A stretch of 41,613 nt of DNA from a candidate division WOR-3 bacterium. GTDB taxonomy: Bacteria > Hydrothermota > Tepidihabitantia > SM23-42 > JAOAFX01. The notes beneath the pieces are model-generated. The model did no database searches. It had not been told where the DNA came from and worked only from the letters and a program-made list of their open reading frames with translations. This document shows positions 8,513-16,793 of this stretch, piece by piece; position 1 is the first letter of the stretch; each line of letters begins with the position of its first letter. Location of the stretch: positions 1 to 41,613 of the forward strand of contig JBDRWD010000017.1 of NCBI GenBank assembly GCA_039802205.1. Direction: 5' to 3'. A program made the translations under genes and the position numbers.

Positions 8513-9583
8513 ATGGCAAAACTACCAGAGATTGGTAAGATATCGGCGGAAGTATTTAATGAACTGATCTATCCCCATTTAGGAGCAGAAAATAAACATA
8601 TTCTTGTTGGTCCTCAGCATGGAGTGGATGTGGGGATTGTTGAGATCGGAACAAAGGCAGTGGCGATGACCTCGGATCCGGTCTTTATCGTGCCTGAATA
8701 TGGATTTAAAAGGGCGGCCTGGTTTGCGATACACATCCTTGCGTCAGATGTAGTAACTTCTGGTCTGCCCCCGACCTATCTAACAATCGATTTGAACCTG
8801 CCACTGTCGATGACGGAAGATGAACTTACTACAATCTGGACAACGATAGATGAAGAATGTAAAAAGATGGGGATGGCGATTGTCTGCGGTCACACTGCCC
8901 GTTATTATAATTGTTTCTATCCAATGGTTGGCGGTGCTACAGTATTGGCTGTTGGTGATTTAGATAAGTATGTTTCACCAAAATTTTGCCGCAAAGGCGA
9001 CAAGATAATCATTACTAAAGGTCCAGCAATTGAGGCAAGTGGTATATTTGCTACGATGTTTCCGAATTTACTGAAAAAAGAATTTGGCGAAACATTTGCG
9101 AAAAGAGCCGAAAATCTATTTTATAAAATGTCAGTCGTTGAAGATGCTATGACTTCTGTAAAAGTGGGTGTCCGTGATAATGGTATTTCAGCAATGCATG
9201 ATGCTACTGAATGCGGGGTATGGGGTGGTCTCTATGAAATAGCCCAGGCGGCAAATCTTGGCGTTCGGATAGAGAAAGAAAAGATTGTGATTGAGGATTG
9301 TGTAAAAGAAATCTGTAACTTTTTTGGAATTGATCCCTATAAGTCAATCAGTGAAGGGACGTTGATCATCACCTGCCGTGAACATAAGGCAGAAAAAGTG
9401 ATAGAAACCTTAAAAGAAAAAGGGATAAGGGCTTCTATTGTTGGTGAGCTAATTGATAAAAAATATGGGATGGTTTTAATAGAAGAAGGGAAAGAAAAGC
9501 CCCTTGAACATCCCAAAGTCGACCCATTCTGGAAGGCATTCTACGACGCCCTGCAGAATTATGGAAAATTGGAAAAAGCATGA
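8513..9583 (+). CDS. AIR synthase/HypE-family protein
   Basis: The encoded 356-residue protein belongs to the superfamily of AIR synthase, HypE, ThiL and selenophosphate synthetase. Visible features are the metal/nucleotide motif VAMTSDPVFIVPEYGFKRAAWFAIHILASDVVTSGLPP, the GHTARYYNCFYPMVGG strand, ISAMHDATECGVWGGLYEIA, and C-terminal TLIITC and ASIVGEL. The DATECGVWGGLYE segment is closest to HypE-like proteins found in many anaerobes and archaea outside hydrogenase operons. No hydrogenase genes are nearby and the substrate is unknown. It lacks the Cys/Sec N-terminal motif of selenophosphate synthetase. AGGAGG lies just upstream of ATG 8513. The stop overlaps the permease start by 4 nt (ATGA). 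Confidence 0.8.
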   Translation: MAKLPEIGKISAEVFNELIYPHLGAENKHILVGPQHGVDVGIVEIGTKAVAMTSDPVFIVPEYGFKRAAWFAIHILASDVVTSGLPPTYLTIDLNLPLSMTEDELTTIWTTIDEECKKMGMAIVCGHTARYYNCFYPMVGGATVLAVGDLDKYVSPKFCRKGDKIIITKGPAIEASGIFATMFPNLLKKEFGETFAKRAENLFYKMSVVEDAMTSVKVGVRDNGISAMHDATECGVWGGLYEIAQAANLGVRIEKEKIVIEDCVKEICNFFGIDPYKSISEGTLIITCREHKAEKVIETLKEKGIRASIVGELIDKKYGMVLIEEGKEKPLEHPKVDPFWKAFYDALQNYGKLEKA

Positions 9584-10503
9584 CCTGGGGTATAAATCTT
9601 ATCTTTAACCAATGCTGTCCTGAGACACCGGGATTTTTTGAGGCTTTATTCCATTATCTCATTGAAGTTGGTCCTCCATTGGTCATTGGTTTTCTTTTGA
9701 GTGGTATTGTCAATGAATTTGTGCCGGAAGAATGGGTGGAAAGATATCTTGGGGGTGACGGAGTAAAACCAATTCTGCTTGCGACGCTCATTGGTTCAAT
9801 CTTACCAATCTGTTGCTGGGGTTCATTGCCTCTGGCAGTGAGTTTTCAGAAGAAGGGCGCAAGGTTAGGTCCAATCTTAGCATTTTTAGTGGCAACGCCT
9901 GGAACCTCTATTTCTGCTGTCTTAGTAACCTGGTCTGTGCTTGGATTGAAGTTTGCAATGTATATTTTTGCTGCGGTTATCATCATGGGTATTGTAATGG
10001 GGTTGATTGGCAATCTATTTTCGGTTTCTGGGGTGAATAATAGTGCAGAATCACGATGTCATTGTTGTGAAAACGAGACAAATAAGACAATATCGCAGCA
10101 TATTCTATCAGTTTTAAAATTTGCCTTTATTGATATGATAAAGGACATCGGATTAGAGACACTAATCGGACTTGTTATTGCGGCGATTGTTGCTTCATCA
10201 GACCCGGTCGGTAGGTTTGTAAAACTCTATCTCGGTAATTACTGGGGATTTTTATTTGCCCTCATCTTTGGTATTTTGATGTATATTTGTGCGACCTCAA
10301 GCCCACCAATGGTTGATGCATTTATTACTCGCGGGTTATCATCCGGCGCTGGAATGACAGTGTTGCTTGTTGGTCCGATAACCAGTTATGGAACAATTCT
10401 GGTGATGCGTAAAAAATTCGGATTCAAAATTCTCTTTGTATATCTAATAGCCATCTCCTTGCTTTCTTTGATTTTTGGATATCTGTTCCAAACTATCGCT
10501 TGA
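9580..10503 (+). CDS. ArsP/SO_0444-type membrane permease
   Basis: The 307-residue protein has about eight hydrophobic helices and the family hallmarks GSILPICCWGSLPLAVSFQKKGARLGPILAFLVATPGTSISAVLVTW and YICATSSPPMVDAFITRGLSSGAG. The paired Cys in the first re-entrant segment is typical of permeases of the ArsP/DUF318/SO_0444 group, linked to export of organoarsenicals or divalent metals. A short cytoplasmic Cys/His loop (SRCHCCEN) may bind metal. It is translationally coupled to the AIR-synthase-like gene and followed by an ArsR regulator, which fits a metal or metalloid theme. Confidence 0.85.
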   Translation: MTWGINLIFNQCCPETPGFFEALFHYLIEVGPPLVIGFLLSGIVNEFVPEEWVERYLGGDGVKPILLATLIGSILPICCWGSLPLAVSFQKKGARLGPILAFLVATPGTSISAVLVTWSVLGLKFAMYIFAAVIIMGIVMGLIGNLFSVSGVNNSAESRCHCCENETNKTISQHILSVLKFAFIDMIKDIGLETLIGLVIAAIVASSDPVGRFVKLYLGNYWGFLFALIFGILMYICATSSPPMVDAFITRGLSSGAGMTVLLVGPITSYGTILVMRKKFGFKILFVYLIAISLLSLIFGYLFQTIA

Positions 10504-10534
10504 TTTTACCACAATGCCAAAGAATATTCTCATT

Positions 10535-10577
10535 TCATCATTTCTACAATTGACAAAATGATGATTTTATGTATTAT
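10535..10577 (+). promoter_or_regulatory. arsR promoter and overlapping palindromic operator
   Basis: TTGACA (10550-10555), a 16-bp spacer and TATTAT (10572-10577) lie five bases before the ATG, so the transcript should be leaderless. The 9-bp arms TCATCATTT (10535-10543) and AAATGATGA (10556-10564) flank the -35 box symmetrically. The 13-mer ATTTCTACAATTG (10540-10552) recurs after the gene at 10904. The placement suits autorepression by the ArsR protein. Confidence 0.7.
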
Positions 10578-10582
10578 TGATT

Positions 10583-10897
10583 ATGGAAAGAAGAAAGAAA
10601 ATACCAGAAGTTCATTATCGGGCATCGCGGATATGTCGGATCTTAGGCAATCCTACTGCTTATGAAATTCTACATTTGTTAAGGAATAATATGATGAGAC
10701 CTGAGGAGATAGCGTCAGCACTGGGTGTTAGTATGTCTACAGTTTCCATGACTCTCCGCTCATTAAGACAAATTGATCTGGTGAGATATATCGTAAAATG
10801 GAAAAAGAGGATATACTGGATAAAGGATGAAAAGGTTCTGACCGTTATGGATGAATTGGAAAAATTAGTTAAACGAATCAAGTTTCGTGATTATTAA
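10583..10897 (+). CDS. ArsR-family winged-helix regulator
   Basis: This 104-residue protein has the ArsR-type DNA-binding domain: RICRILGNPTAYEILHLLRNN, then MRPEEIASALGVSMSTVSMTLRSLRQIDLVRYIVKWKKRIYWI with helix-turn-helix and wing. It lacks the CxCxxC motif of arsenic sensors, and its only Cys is near the N-terminus (RICRIL), so the effector is unclear. ATG 10583 is chosen because the -10 box ends at 10577; a TTG at 10577 would overlap the promoter. It follows the permease in the same direction but has its own promoter. It probably binds the palindromes before and after itself, thus controlling itself and perhaps cysK. Confidence 0.85.
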   Translation: MERRKKIPEVHYRASRICRILGNPTAYEILHLLRNNMMRPEEIASALGVSMSTVSMTLRSLRQIDLVRYIVKWKKRIYWIKDEKVLTVMDELEKLVKRIKFRDY

Positions 10898-10905
10898 TTT
10901 ATTAT

Positions 10906-10921
10906 TTCTACAATTGTTGAA
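10906..10921. promoter_or_regulatory. Second palindromic site, upstream of cysK
   Basis: TTCTACAATTGTTGAA is a near-perfect 16-bp palindrome centred on AATT. It shares the 13-mer ATTTCTACAATTG with the arsR promoter region, so it is a likely second binding site for the same regulator. A weak promoter (TTAAGG at 10961, TATAAT at 10983-10988, 16-bp spacer) follows before cysK. Confidence 0.55.
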
Positions 10922-11000
10922 GTGATAAAATGATAGCTAAGGATCGGTATATCAGTAGAGTTAAGGATAAGTGGGGTATCAGTATAATTGGAGACTCGGG

Positions 11001-11924
11001 ATGAAAATTGCTAATGATATAACTGAGTTGATTGGCAATACACCATTGGTGAGATTGAATAGAATGACCAGGGGGATTGATGCGGAGGTCATTGCCAAAC
11101 TTGAGTTTTTTAATCCGCTCTCGAGTATCAAGGACCGCATCGGCTATGCAATGATTAAGGATGCTGAAGAGAAAGGGTATATTAACAAAGATACGGTAAT
11201 AATTGAACCAACTTCGGGTAATACTGGTATAGGTCTTGCCTTTGTTTGTGCTGCAAAGGGTTATCGTTTAATTATTACAATGCCTGAACATATGAGTATT
11301 GAAAGACAAAGGATTCTCAAGGCACTTGGAGCCGAACTGGTTTTAACCCCAAAGGCAGAGGGAATGAGTGGCGCAGTAAGAAAGGCGGAAGAATTATCCA
11401 GGGAAATTCCAAACTCATTCATTCCCCAGCAGTTCAAGAATCCAGCCAACCCTGAGATTCATCGAAAAACAACCGCCCTGGAAATATGGAATGACACCGA
11501 TGGTAAGGTTGATATCTTGGTTGCTGGCGTAGGAACAGGGGGCACAATTACTGGTATAAGTGAAGTTATCAAATCAAAAAAACCAGAGTTTAAGGCAATT
11601 GCGGTAGAACCTGCATCATCGCCAGTTCTTTCTGGCGGGCAGGCCGGACCCCATAAAATCCAGGGCATCGGTGCTGGATTTGTACCAGAGATATTTCGTC
11701 CAGAATTGATCGATGAGATAATCAGGGTATCAGATGATGATGCCATTGCAACCGCCCGGCGTCTGGCAAGAGAAGAAGGAATTTTTTGCGGCATCTCCTC
11801 AGGTGCAGCCACCTGGGCGGCATTGGAAGTAGCAAAAAGGCAGGAAAATAAAAACAAGATGATAGTCGTTATCCTACCCGATACCGGTGAACGGTATTTA
11901 AGTACTGAATTATACGCTGATTAA
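11001..11924 (+). CDS. cysK: Cysteine synthase (O-acetylserine sulfhydrylase)
   Basis: This is a PLP-dependent enzyme that makes cysteine from O-acetylserine and sulfide. At 307 residues it has the normal length. The N-terminus [17 protein letters not shown], the PLP lysine in SSIKDR (about K44), the substrate loop [13 protein letters not shown], the phosphate-binding [10 protein letters not shown], and GISSGAA near the C-terminus are all present. ATG 11001 is chosen from the family N-terminus and the GGAG at 10990-10993; an upstream in-frame GTG would add ten residues without homology. A palindrome shared with the arsR promoter lies about 80 bp upstream. It converges on the EamA gene with a 12-bp gap. 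A variant acting on O-phosphoserine or cystathionine is not excluded. Confidence 0.9.
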   Translation: MKIANDITELIGNTPLVRLNRMTRGIDAEVIAKLEFFNPLSSIKDRIGYAMIKDAEEKGYINKDTVIIEPTSGNTGIGLAFVCAAKGYRLIITMPEHMSIERQRILKALGAELVLTPKAEGMSGAVRKAEELSREIPNSFIPQQFKNPANPEIHRKTTALEIWNDTDGKVDILVAGVGTGGTITGISEVIKSKKPEFKAIAVEPASSPVLSGGQAGPHKIQGIGAGFVPEIFRPELIDEIIRVSDDDAIATARRLAREEGIFCGISSGAATWAALEVAKRQENKNKMIVVILPDTGERYLSTELYAD

Positions 11925-11936
11925 CCAGAAAAACAA

Positions 11937-12809
11937 TTAAACCTCTTCTTTCTTGGAGATGAAATAGATACCGGCGAGCAAGAATAGTAGTCCGAGGAAT
12001 TGTTCGGCAGTAAAGCGTTCTTTTAAAATCACATATCCCAGAAAAGTAGCAAAGAAAGGAGTGGAGAGTTCCAGGGCGGAAACCTGGGCGGCTTTGATAC
12101 GTTTTAAACCTTCATAATAGAGAATTGTGCCGATGCCAATCACCAAACCCAACAAAATTTGATAGATACTGGTGATTTTTATTCCGTGGTTTAACATAAG
12201 ATAAAGAAAGAATCCCACACCAGCAAACAAGAATCGGTAAAATGCAATGACCTGGGCAGGCAGATCTTTTAAATATTTTCTGGTGGTTATTGCCGTCGTT
12301 GCCCAGGCAAAGGTTGCTGAGAGCACAAGGAGGTCGCCGAAAGTACCAAATTTTAAATTCTTCAGGTTTTCCACCGTTCTGGTTGATACTAAAATTCCCG
12401 CCGTTATCATAAAAATGATGCCCAGATAATCGAATTTTGTCAGCCGGTCAGATTTCAAGAAGAAATATCCGAGAATTACAATAAAAATAGGTTGGATATG
12501 GCCAATAACGACTGCATTTATCACCATCACTTTGGTGAAGGCGTAGGTATAAATGAAATCCGCAAAAAGTGTTGCGGCAAGAGAGAGATAAATCAGCCAT
12601 TTGATTTTTTCTGAGCCAACCTTCAATGTTCTGGGACTTTTTAACAGTGTATAAATCGTGATAATGGTTAAACCGAAGAAAATGCGGGCAGCAAATGTAT
12701 TCAAAACATCCGCGGTCTGGAAAGATAGCTTGGCAAAAATCGGTTCCAATGCCCACATGATACTGGCACCTAAAACCGAAAGTATTCCCACGGTTTTCCA
12801 CGTCGGCAT
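11937..12809 (-). CDS. EamA/DMT-superfamily transporter
   Basis: The 290-residue protein has ten predicted membrane helices in two EamA halves. Each half carries typical motifs: GASIMWALEPIFAKLSF at the start of the first, and ATTAITTRKYLKDLPAQVIAFYRFLFAG and GIGTILYYEGLKRIKAAQVSALELSTPFFATFLGYVILKERF in the second. The family exports metabolites such as amino acids, but the substrate is unknown. No ribosome site precedes ATG 12809; instead a promoter lies immediately upstream (TTGCCG 12842-12837, 16-bp spacer, TATCAT 12820-12815), so the mRNA should be leaderless. It converges on cysK. Confidence 0.85.
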   Translation of the reverse strand: MPTWKTVGILSVLGASIMWALEPIFAKLSFQTADVLNTFAARIFFGLTIITIYTLLKSPRTLKVGSEKIKWLIYLSLAATLFADFIYTYAFTKVMVINAVVIGHIQPIFIVILGYFFLKSDRLTKFDYLGIIFMITAGILVSTRTVENLKNLKFGTFGDLLVLSATFAWATTAITTRKYLKDLPAQVIAFYRFLFAGVGFFLYLMLNHGIKITSIYQILLGLVIGIGTILYYEGLKRIKAAQVSALELSTPFFATFLGYVILKERFTAEQFLGLLFLLAGIYFISKKEEV

Positions 12810-12814
12810 GAAGA

Positions 12815-12842
12815 ATGATATTCAAAATTTTGCTTTCGGCAA
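12815..12842 (-). promoter_or_regulatory. Promoter of the EamA gene, predicted leaderless
   Basis: On the minus strand TTGCCG, a 16-bp spacer and TATCAT end five bases before the start codon at 12809. The -35 box lies 32 bp from the end of MITE copy 2, which therefore sits between two divergent promoters. Confidence 0.6.
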
Positions 12843-12874
12843 TAGTGAAAAGATTTTTTAAGGTTATTAAATCT

Positions 12875-13171
12875 CTGAGTCCTCTCAACTTTTTGTCAAA
12901 TCATTTTCATGCGCGCTGGATTATTAGAGTTACCGCACCCTTCAGGGTACGAAATACCCGGTGAGTTAAAAATATTTATCCGCAGGCTGAAGCCTGCGCC
13001 TACCATTTTACCGGTTACCATCCGACCACCTCAGGCTGGCATTTTTTATTTATGTAAGGCGAAAGCTTGCCCTACAAAAATCCCAGCGCCAAATCATTGA
13101 TTACCCTTACAAATCTTGCCCATGAGTTTTATCGCCCCTTCATAAGATATAAAAAATATTGAGAGGATCAG
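12875..13171 (-). mobile_element. MITE-like element, copy 2 (complete, inverted)
   Basis: This is the same element as at 2990-3280, in opposite orientation, and alignable by eye over its whole length. The left terminal repeat CTGAGTCCTCTC (12875-12886) is intact; the right one (GAGAGGATCAG, 13161-13171) has lost one base. The flanks ATTAAATCT (12866-12874) and ATTAAATTC (13172-13180) agree in the first seven of nine positions, consistent with an aged target duplication. The internal REP-like hairpins are conserved with scattered changes. It separates the divergent EamA and PD40 genes and contains no gene. Confidence 0.8.
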
Positions 13172-13183
13172 ATTAAATTCTTG

Positions 13184-13211
13184 TTGACTTTTTCTGGATT
13201 ATAAATAAAAT
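13184..13211 (+). promoter_or_regulatory. Promoter of the PD40 lipoprotein gene
   Basis: TTGACT (13184-13189), a 16-bp spacer and TAAAAT (13206-13211) are followed by a ribosome site and ATG 13231. The -35 box lies 12 bp from the MITE end, the same distance as at copy 1. The -35 and adjoining bases (TTGACTTTTTC) recur in the promoter at 40821. Confidence 0.65.
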
Positions 13212-13230
13212 TAGAAAAGGAGAGGAAACA

Positions 13231-14223
13231 ATGGATGTAAAAATTTCACACATGGCCATTTGTTTTCTTTTATTTTTCTTTTCTGGATGTCCTGTTCATT
13301 TTGAGTACTGGAAATTGACGACCTCGAGCGAAGAAGGTTATCTTAAATTGACCAAAATAACCACCCGCGAAGACCTGGTAGATACTGATTCCCCATTTGG
13401 ATTAAGCAAAGACGGAACAAAGATTGCATTTATCTCTTGGCGCAGCGGTAATGGTGACATTTATGTTCGGCCCCTTGGCACCGGAAGCAAGACATCAATC
13501 CAGCGGACATTCAGTTCTGAAACGGAGACCCAACCGGTATTTTCTCCGGATGGAAAACAGATCGCCTTTTCCGTCTGGAAAGAAGGTTCACGGAAAATCT
13601 GTCTGATAGAAGCGGAAGGGGGTTCCGCGGTGAGGTTCATTACTACTTCTACTCCACAGAATGCTGAGTATCCTGATTTCGCGCCGGACGGAAATCTGCT
13701 TGCTTTTAATTCTTTTAATATTATTTGGGATTCTAAAACACAACAATGGACACGACAGATCGGTTCCGAGTATATCTGGATTTATGATATCACCACTGGT
13801 AGTTTTACTCAGTATGTCCAAGGATTGATGCCCAAGTTCACCCCTGATGGTAAGAATATTATCTTCAAGCGCCTATCCCAGAAAGGCTGGTATGGACTCT
13901 GGATGCTCAATCTTGCAACCGGCTCGGAAACCCAGATTACTGGAGGTGAAGATTGGGGGGTCGGTTATTTCAGTATTGCACCGGATGGGAAAAAAATTGT
14001 CTTCGCCTCCAATAAAGGCACAAAGGAAAACACGGGGACCCGTCTTAACAGCAATTTATGGGCAGTGAATATTGACGGCTCCAACCTGCTACAGTTGACC
14101 TTCCACCCTGGGGATGATATCTGCCCGGTTTGGTCGCAGGATGGAAAATACATCTATTTCTTAGCTTGCAGGGGTGAAGAAAAAGAGGGGGTGATGAATA
14201 TCTGGCAGATGGAGGTTAGATAA
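13231..14223 (+). CDS. TolB-like PD40 beta-propeller lipoprotein
   Basis: The protein (330 residues) has a signal sequence ending in a lipobox (FFFSGC), so it is probably lipid-anchored in the envelope. Five WD40-like PD40 repeats follow, each marked by PDGK-type turns: SKDGTKIAFISW, SPDGKQIAFSVW, TPDGKNIIFKR, APDGKKIVFASN, SQDGKYIYFLA. They resemble the TolB C-terminal propeller, but no TolB N-terminal domain is present. A ribosome site (AAAGGAGAGG) precedes the ATG. The stop overlaps the start of the next gene (TAATG), so the two are probably made together. A role in envelope protein interactions is an inference from fold only. Confidence 0.8.
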   Translation: MDVKISHMAICFLLFFFSGCPVHFEYWKLTTSSEEGYLKLTKITTREDLVDTDSPFGLSKDGTKIAFISWRSGNGDIYVRPLGTGSKTSIQRTFSSETETQPVFSPDGKQIAFSVWKEGSRKICLIEAEGGSAVRFITTSTPQNAEYPDFAPDGNLLAFNSFNIIWDSKTQQWTRQIGSEYIWIYDITTGSFTQYVQGLMPKFTPDGKNIIFKRLSQKGWYGLWMLNLATGSETQITGGEDWGVGYFSIAPDGKKIVFASNKGTKENTGTRLNSNLWAVNIDGSNLLQLTFHPGDDICPVWSQDGKYIYFLACRGEEKEGVMNIWQMEVR

Positions 14224-14882
14224 TGCTCCGGATTCAGAGAATTATATTCATATTAATATGTAGTACTTCCGTAATTTTTGCTGGTCCGCCTCCAGATGTA
14301 AGCATGGAGGGAGTGCCCATGACAAAGCCCAAAACCAAAGGATTAAGATGGGTAGGTTTTGAATACGGTTGGTATAGTCCATCATTGGCGGAATTAAATG
14401 ATAAGTTTGAGAACACCTTCAGGGGTGAACGGATCGGCACCAACGATTATCTCTCGCTGGGGATTGGTCTTCCCACGCCGGGTAATAACCGGGCAGGATT
14501 CTTTTTTGCCTACTGGGATGGAGGACTTAAAGAAGGCGTGAGCACTCTGAAGTTAAATATGATTATTCTTTCGGGTGAGGTTTCTTTTGGGATAATCCGC
14601 ATCCCCAATCGGGCAATTTTCTCTCCAGGGTTAATAATTAGGGATGTCTTTGGCTGGTGGACATTCAAAAGTGCTGGTATTGATACTACGGAATTTTCAC
14701 TTGTGATGGATATTGGCGCGAAGGGGACCGCCGAATATTATCCGGTGAAAAATATTGGAATAAAACTCGACTTTGGTTGGTTAGCCTGGGGATTGGATTT
14801 AATGCACCTCCTGGGTGAAGATAAAATAAAACTCCAGACCCCCGGGAATATCTTAAAATTGGGGGTAAATTTCTATTACTGA
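14223..14882 (+). CDS. Small outer-membrane beta-barrel-like protein
   Basis: The 219-residue protein has a signal peptide (IIFILICSTSVIFAG) followed by alternating hydrophobic and polar strands with aromatic ends (GLRWVGFEYGWYSP, RAGFFFAYWDGG, AEYYPVKNIGIKLDFGWLAWG) and a terminal LGVNFYY, which fits an outer-membrane barrel C-terminus. I recognise no specific family. It is translationally coupled to the PD40 lipoprotein, so the two may form one envelope unit. Confidence 0.65.
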   Translation: MLRIQRIIFILICSTSVIFAGPPPDVSMEGVPMTKPKTKGLRWVGFEYGWYSPSLAELNDKFENTFRGERIGTNDYLSLGIGLPTPGNNRAGFFFAYWDGGLKEGVSTLKLNMIILSGEVSFGIIRIPNRAIFSPGLIIRDVFGWWTFKSAGIDTTEFSLVMDIGAKGTAEYYPVKNIGIKLDFGWLAWGLDLMHLLGEDKIKLQTPGNILKLGVNFYY

Positions 14883-14999
14883 AAATCAAGGGCGACAAAA
14901 AATTATTTTGACAATGATTTATAAAAATGCCCAGCAGATTTCTGCAGACATCAGATACTGGTAAATCAAATTCCGAAAACACCATGGGGCAATCTTCCC

Positions 15000-15027
15000 T
15001 TGACTTCTTTTTTAAAATATGGATAAT
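15000..15027 (+). promoter_or_regulatory. Promoter of the serpin gene
   Basis: TTGACT (15000-15005), a 16-bp spacer and GATAAT (15022-15027) are followed by AGGAGGTGTT and ATG 15051, in an otherwise empty 168-bp gap after the barrel gene. Confidence 0.65.
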
Positions 15028-15050
15028 CTTTAACAAACACAGGAGGTGTT

Positions 15051-16274
15051 ATGCTCAGGAAATTGCTTTTAACTGATTTGATATTGGTTTTCTTCCTGAC
15101 CGGTATGGGGGGAAGGGCAAAGCTCTCCCAGGATACCTCTCCGGATATGAATATGATTGTTAACGGCAACAATCAATTTTGTTTCAAACTCTATCAACAG
15201 TTGAGGGAAAAAGAGGTGGAAAACATTTTTTATTCACCTTTCAGCATTACCATGGCAATGGGAATGGTCTTTGAAGGGGCAAGGGGCTGGGTTCAGGGTG
15301 AGATGCACGAAGTCTTTAAGTTCCCCCTGAATAACCAGAAGCGTCGGGAATCCTTTCTTGCCCTTTATAAACAGCTCAATAAGAAGAACGCCAAATATAA
15401 ATTGCATGTTGCCAATGCATTATGGATACAAAAAGATTATCCATTTTTACCCAAGTATTTGAAGACAATCCAGAAATTTTATGATGGTTATGCCCGGAAT
15501 GTTGATTTTATTGCCGCACCTGAGCCGACCCGACAATTGATAAACAAATGGGTGGAAGGCAAAACCAATCAAAAGATAAAAGACCTCTTTCCACCTGGAA
15601 CCATTGATCAGCAGTCCCGATTAGTCGTCACGAATGCAATATATTTTAGAGGTCAATGGCTCAAGGAATTTGACAAAACTTTGACTACCGAAGAGGACTT
15701 CTGGGTTACCGGGACCAGAGCGGTCAAGGTGCCAATGATGAAGCGTATTGACCCGGAAGCAAAATTCAACTATGCCGAAACCGAGGAACTCCAGTTGTTG
15801 GAACTACCCTATGATGGTAGTGACCTGGCGATGTTTATATTATTACCTCGGAAGAATGATTTGAGTTCAATTGAAAAAGATTTGACCTACGAAAAGTTTG
15901 AGGAGTTGAAAAAACTTTTGTCTCCCACAAGAGTAGAGGTTTATCTGCCAAGATTTACCTTTAAAACCCGCTATCTCTTGACCCCTTACCTTGCTCAGTT
16001 AGGCATGCCCAACGCCTTTGCACCCCATTGCGATTTTTCCGGGATTGATGGGACTAAAAATTTATACATCCGTTCAGTGGTCCACCAAGCATATGTGGAT
16101 GTAAATGAAGAAGGAACTGAGGCCGCGGCTGCCACTGGAGCTGTTGTCGGTATTACTTCGGTGGGACCGATAATTCCGGTATTCCGCGCTGACCATCCGT
16201 TTATCTTTATAATTCAGGAGAAGAATACTGGTATTATCCTTTTCGTTGGCAGGGTGATTGAGCCGAAAACCTGA
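15051..16274 (+). CDS. Secreted serpin (serine protease inhibitor)
   Basis: This is a full-length serpin of 407 residues with an N-terminal signal peptide (LLLTDLILVFFLTGMGG). Family motifs include NIFYSPFSITMAMGMVFEGARG, the breach/shutter strands (LVVTNAIYFRGQW), LPRFTFKTRYLL and the C-terminal HPFIFIIQEKNTGIILFVGRV. The reactive loop has a good inhibitory hinge, EEGTEAAAAT, with small residues. Counting from the hinge as in antitrypsin puts P1-P1' at about Thr369-Ser370 in VGITSVGP, which would suit an elastase-like or other protease accepting small residues. Serpins are uncommon in bacteria. AGGAGG precedes the ATG. No protease target is encoded nearby. Location: periplasm, surface or medium. 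Confidence 0.9.
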   Translation: MLRKLLLTDLILVFFLTGMGGRAKLSQDTSPDMNMIVNGNNQFCFKLYQQLREKEVENIFYSPFSITMAMGMVFEGARGWVQGEMHEVFKFPLNNQKRRESFLALYKQLNKKNAKYKLHVANALWIQKDYPFLPKYLKTIQKFYDGYARNVDFIAAPEPTRQLINKWVEGKTNQKIKDLFPPGTIDQQSRLVVTNAIYFRGQWLKEFDKTLTTEEDFWVTGTRAVKVPMMKRIDPEAKFNYAETEELQLLELPYDGSDLAMFILLPRKNDLSSIEKDLTYEKFEELKKLLSPTRVEVYLPRFTFKTRYLLTPYLAQLGMPNAFAPHCDFSGIDGTKNLYIRSVVHQAYVDVNEEGTEAAAATGAVVGITSVGPIIPVFRADHPFIFIIQEKNTGIILFVGRVIEPKT

Positions 16275-16424
16275 TGTTGGATGCTAATTGTGCGAGAAAA
16301 AGTCGGGATTAACGAAATCAAATTGATGAATTCGCGGTCTTTTCAGGGTAATAAAAACGCAGGGCGTGGATAATCTGGAGATAAGAAAAAGAATAATTGA
16401 GATTGTGAATAACTTGATAGCAAG

Positions 16425-16793
16425 ATGAACTACCAGGATAAAGAACTTGCCCAAGGAAGATGGTTTCAGTTTGCTTTTATTGAACAGATGGCACATATTG
16501 GTGGTGAAGTTAATAGGGTGGTTAGCTGGCGCGAGAAAAATCGTGCATGCAGTATAAATGCGGTAGAAAGGGCGCTCGAACTTATTGATTTGACGATTAC
16601 CGATCCTAAAAATAAAAGACGCTTAAAGGAATTTTTACGATTGCGTGAGGTGCTTGTTGATTATTTTTATTTTGATAACCAAGACCGTTCTTCAGATAAA
16701 TTATGGCAGAATTATTTTTATCCATTTTTTATGCTGCAAGGAAGGGAAAATGAAGGTTGGAATAATCATTGTATCAGAAAGGAAGAATGGTAA
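16425..16793 (+). pseudogene. Conserved small protein, apparent frameshift near the C-terminus
   Basis: The N-terminal ~100 residues (FAFIEQMAHIGGEVNRVVSW, SINAVERALELIDLTITDP, NKRRLKEFLRLREVLVDYFYFDN, SSDKLWQNYFYPFF) match a conserved uncharacterised bacterial family that I recall ending in YFYxFxYAAR. Here the annotated frame runs off into an unrelated tail. Adding one T to the T6 run at 16725-16730 would give PFFYAARKGK and then a TGA overlapping the next gene's ATG as ATGA, a typical coupled junction. A one-base deletion, or a homopolymer sequencing error, at that run is therefore likely. Function unknown; its neighbour is a flavoprotein. Confidence 0.65.

Noticed and set aside
8513-9583. 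Selenophosphate synthetase (SelD)
   Set aside because: Same superfamily, but the N-terminal Cys/Sec-Gly motif of SelD is absent and the DATECGVWGG segment fits the HypE-like group better.
12909-13100. Small open frame on the plus strand
   Set aside because: It lies wholly inside MITE copy 2 and consists of translated palindromes; no start signals.
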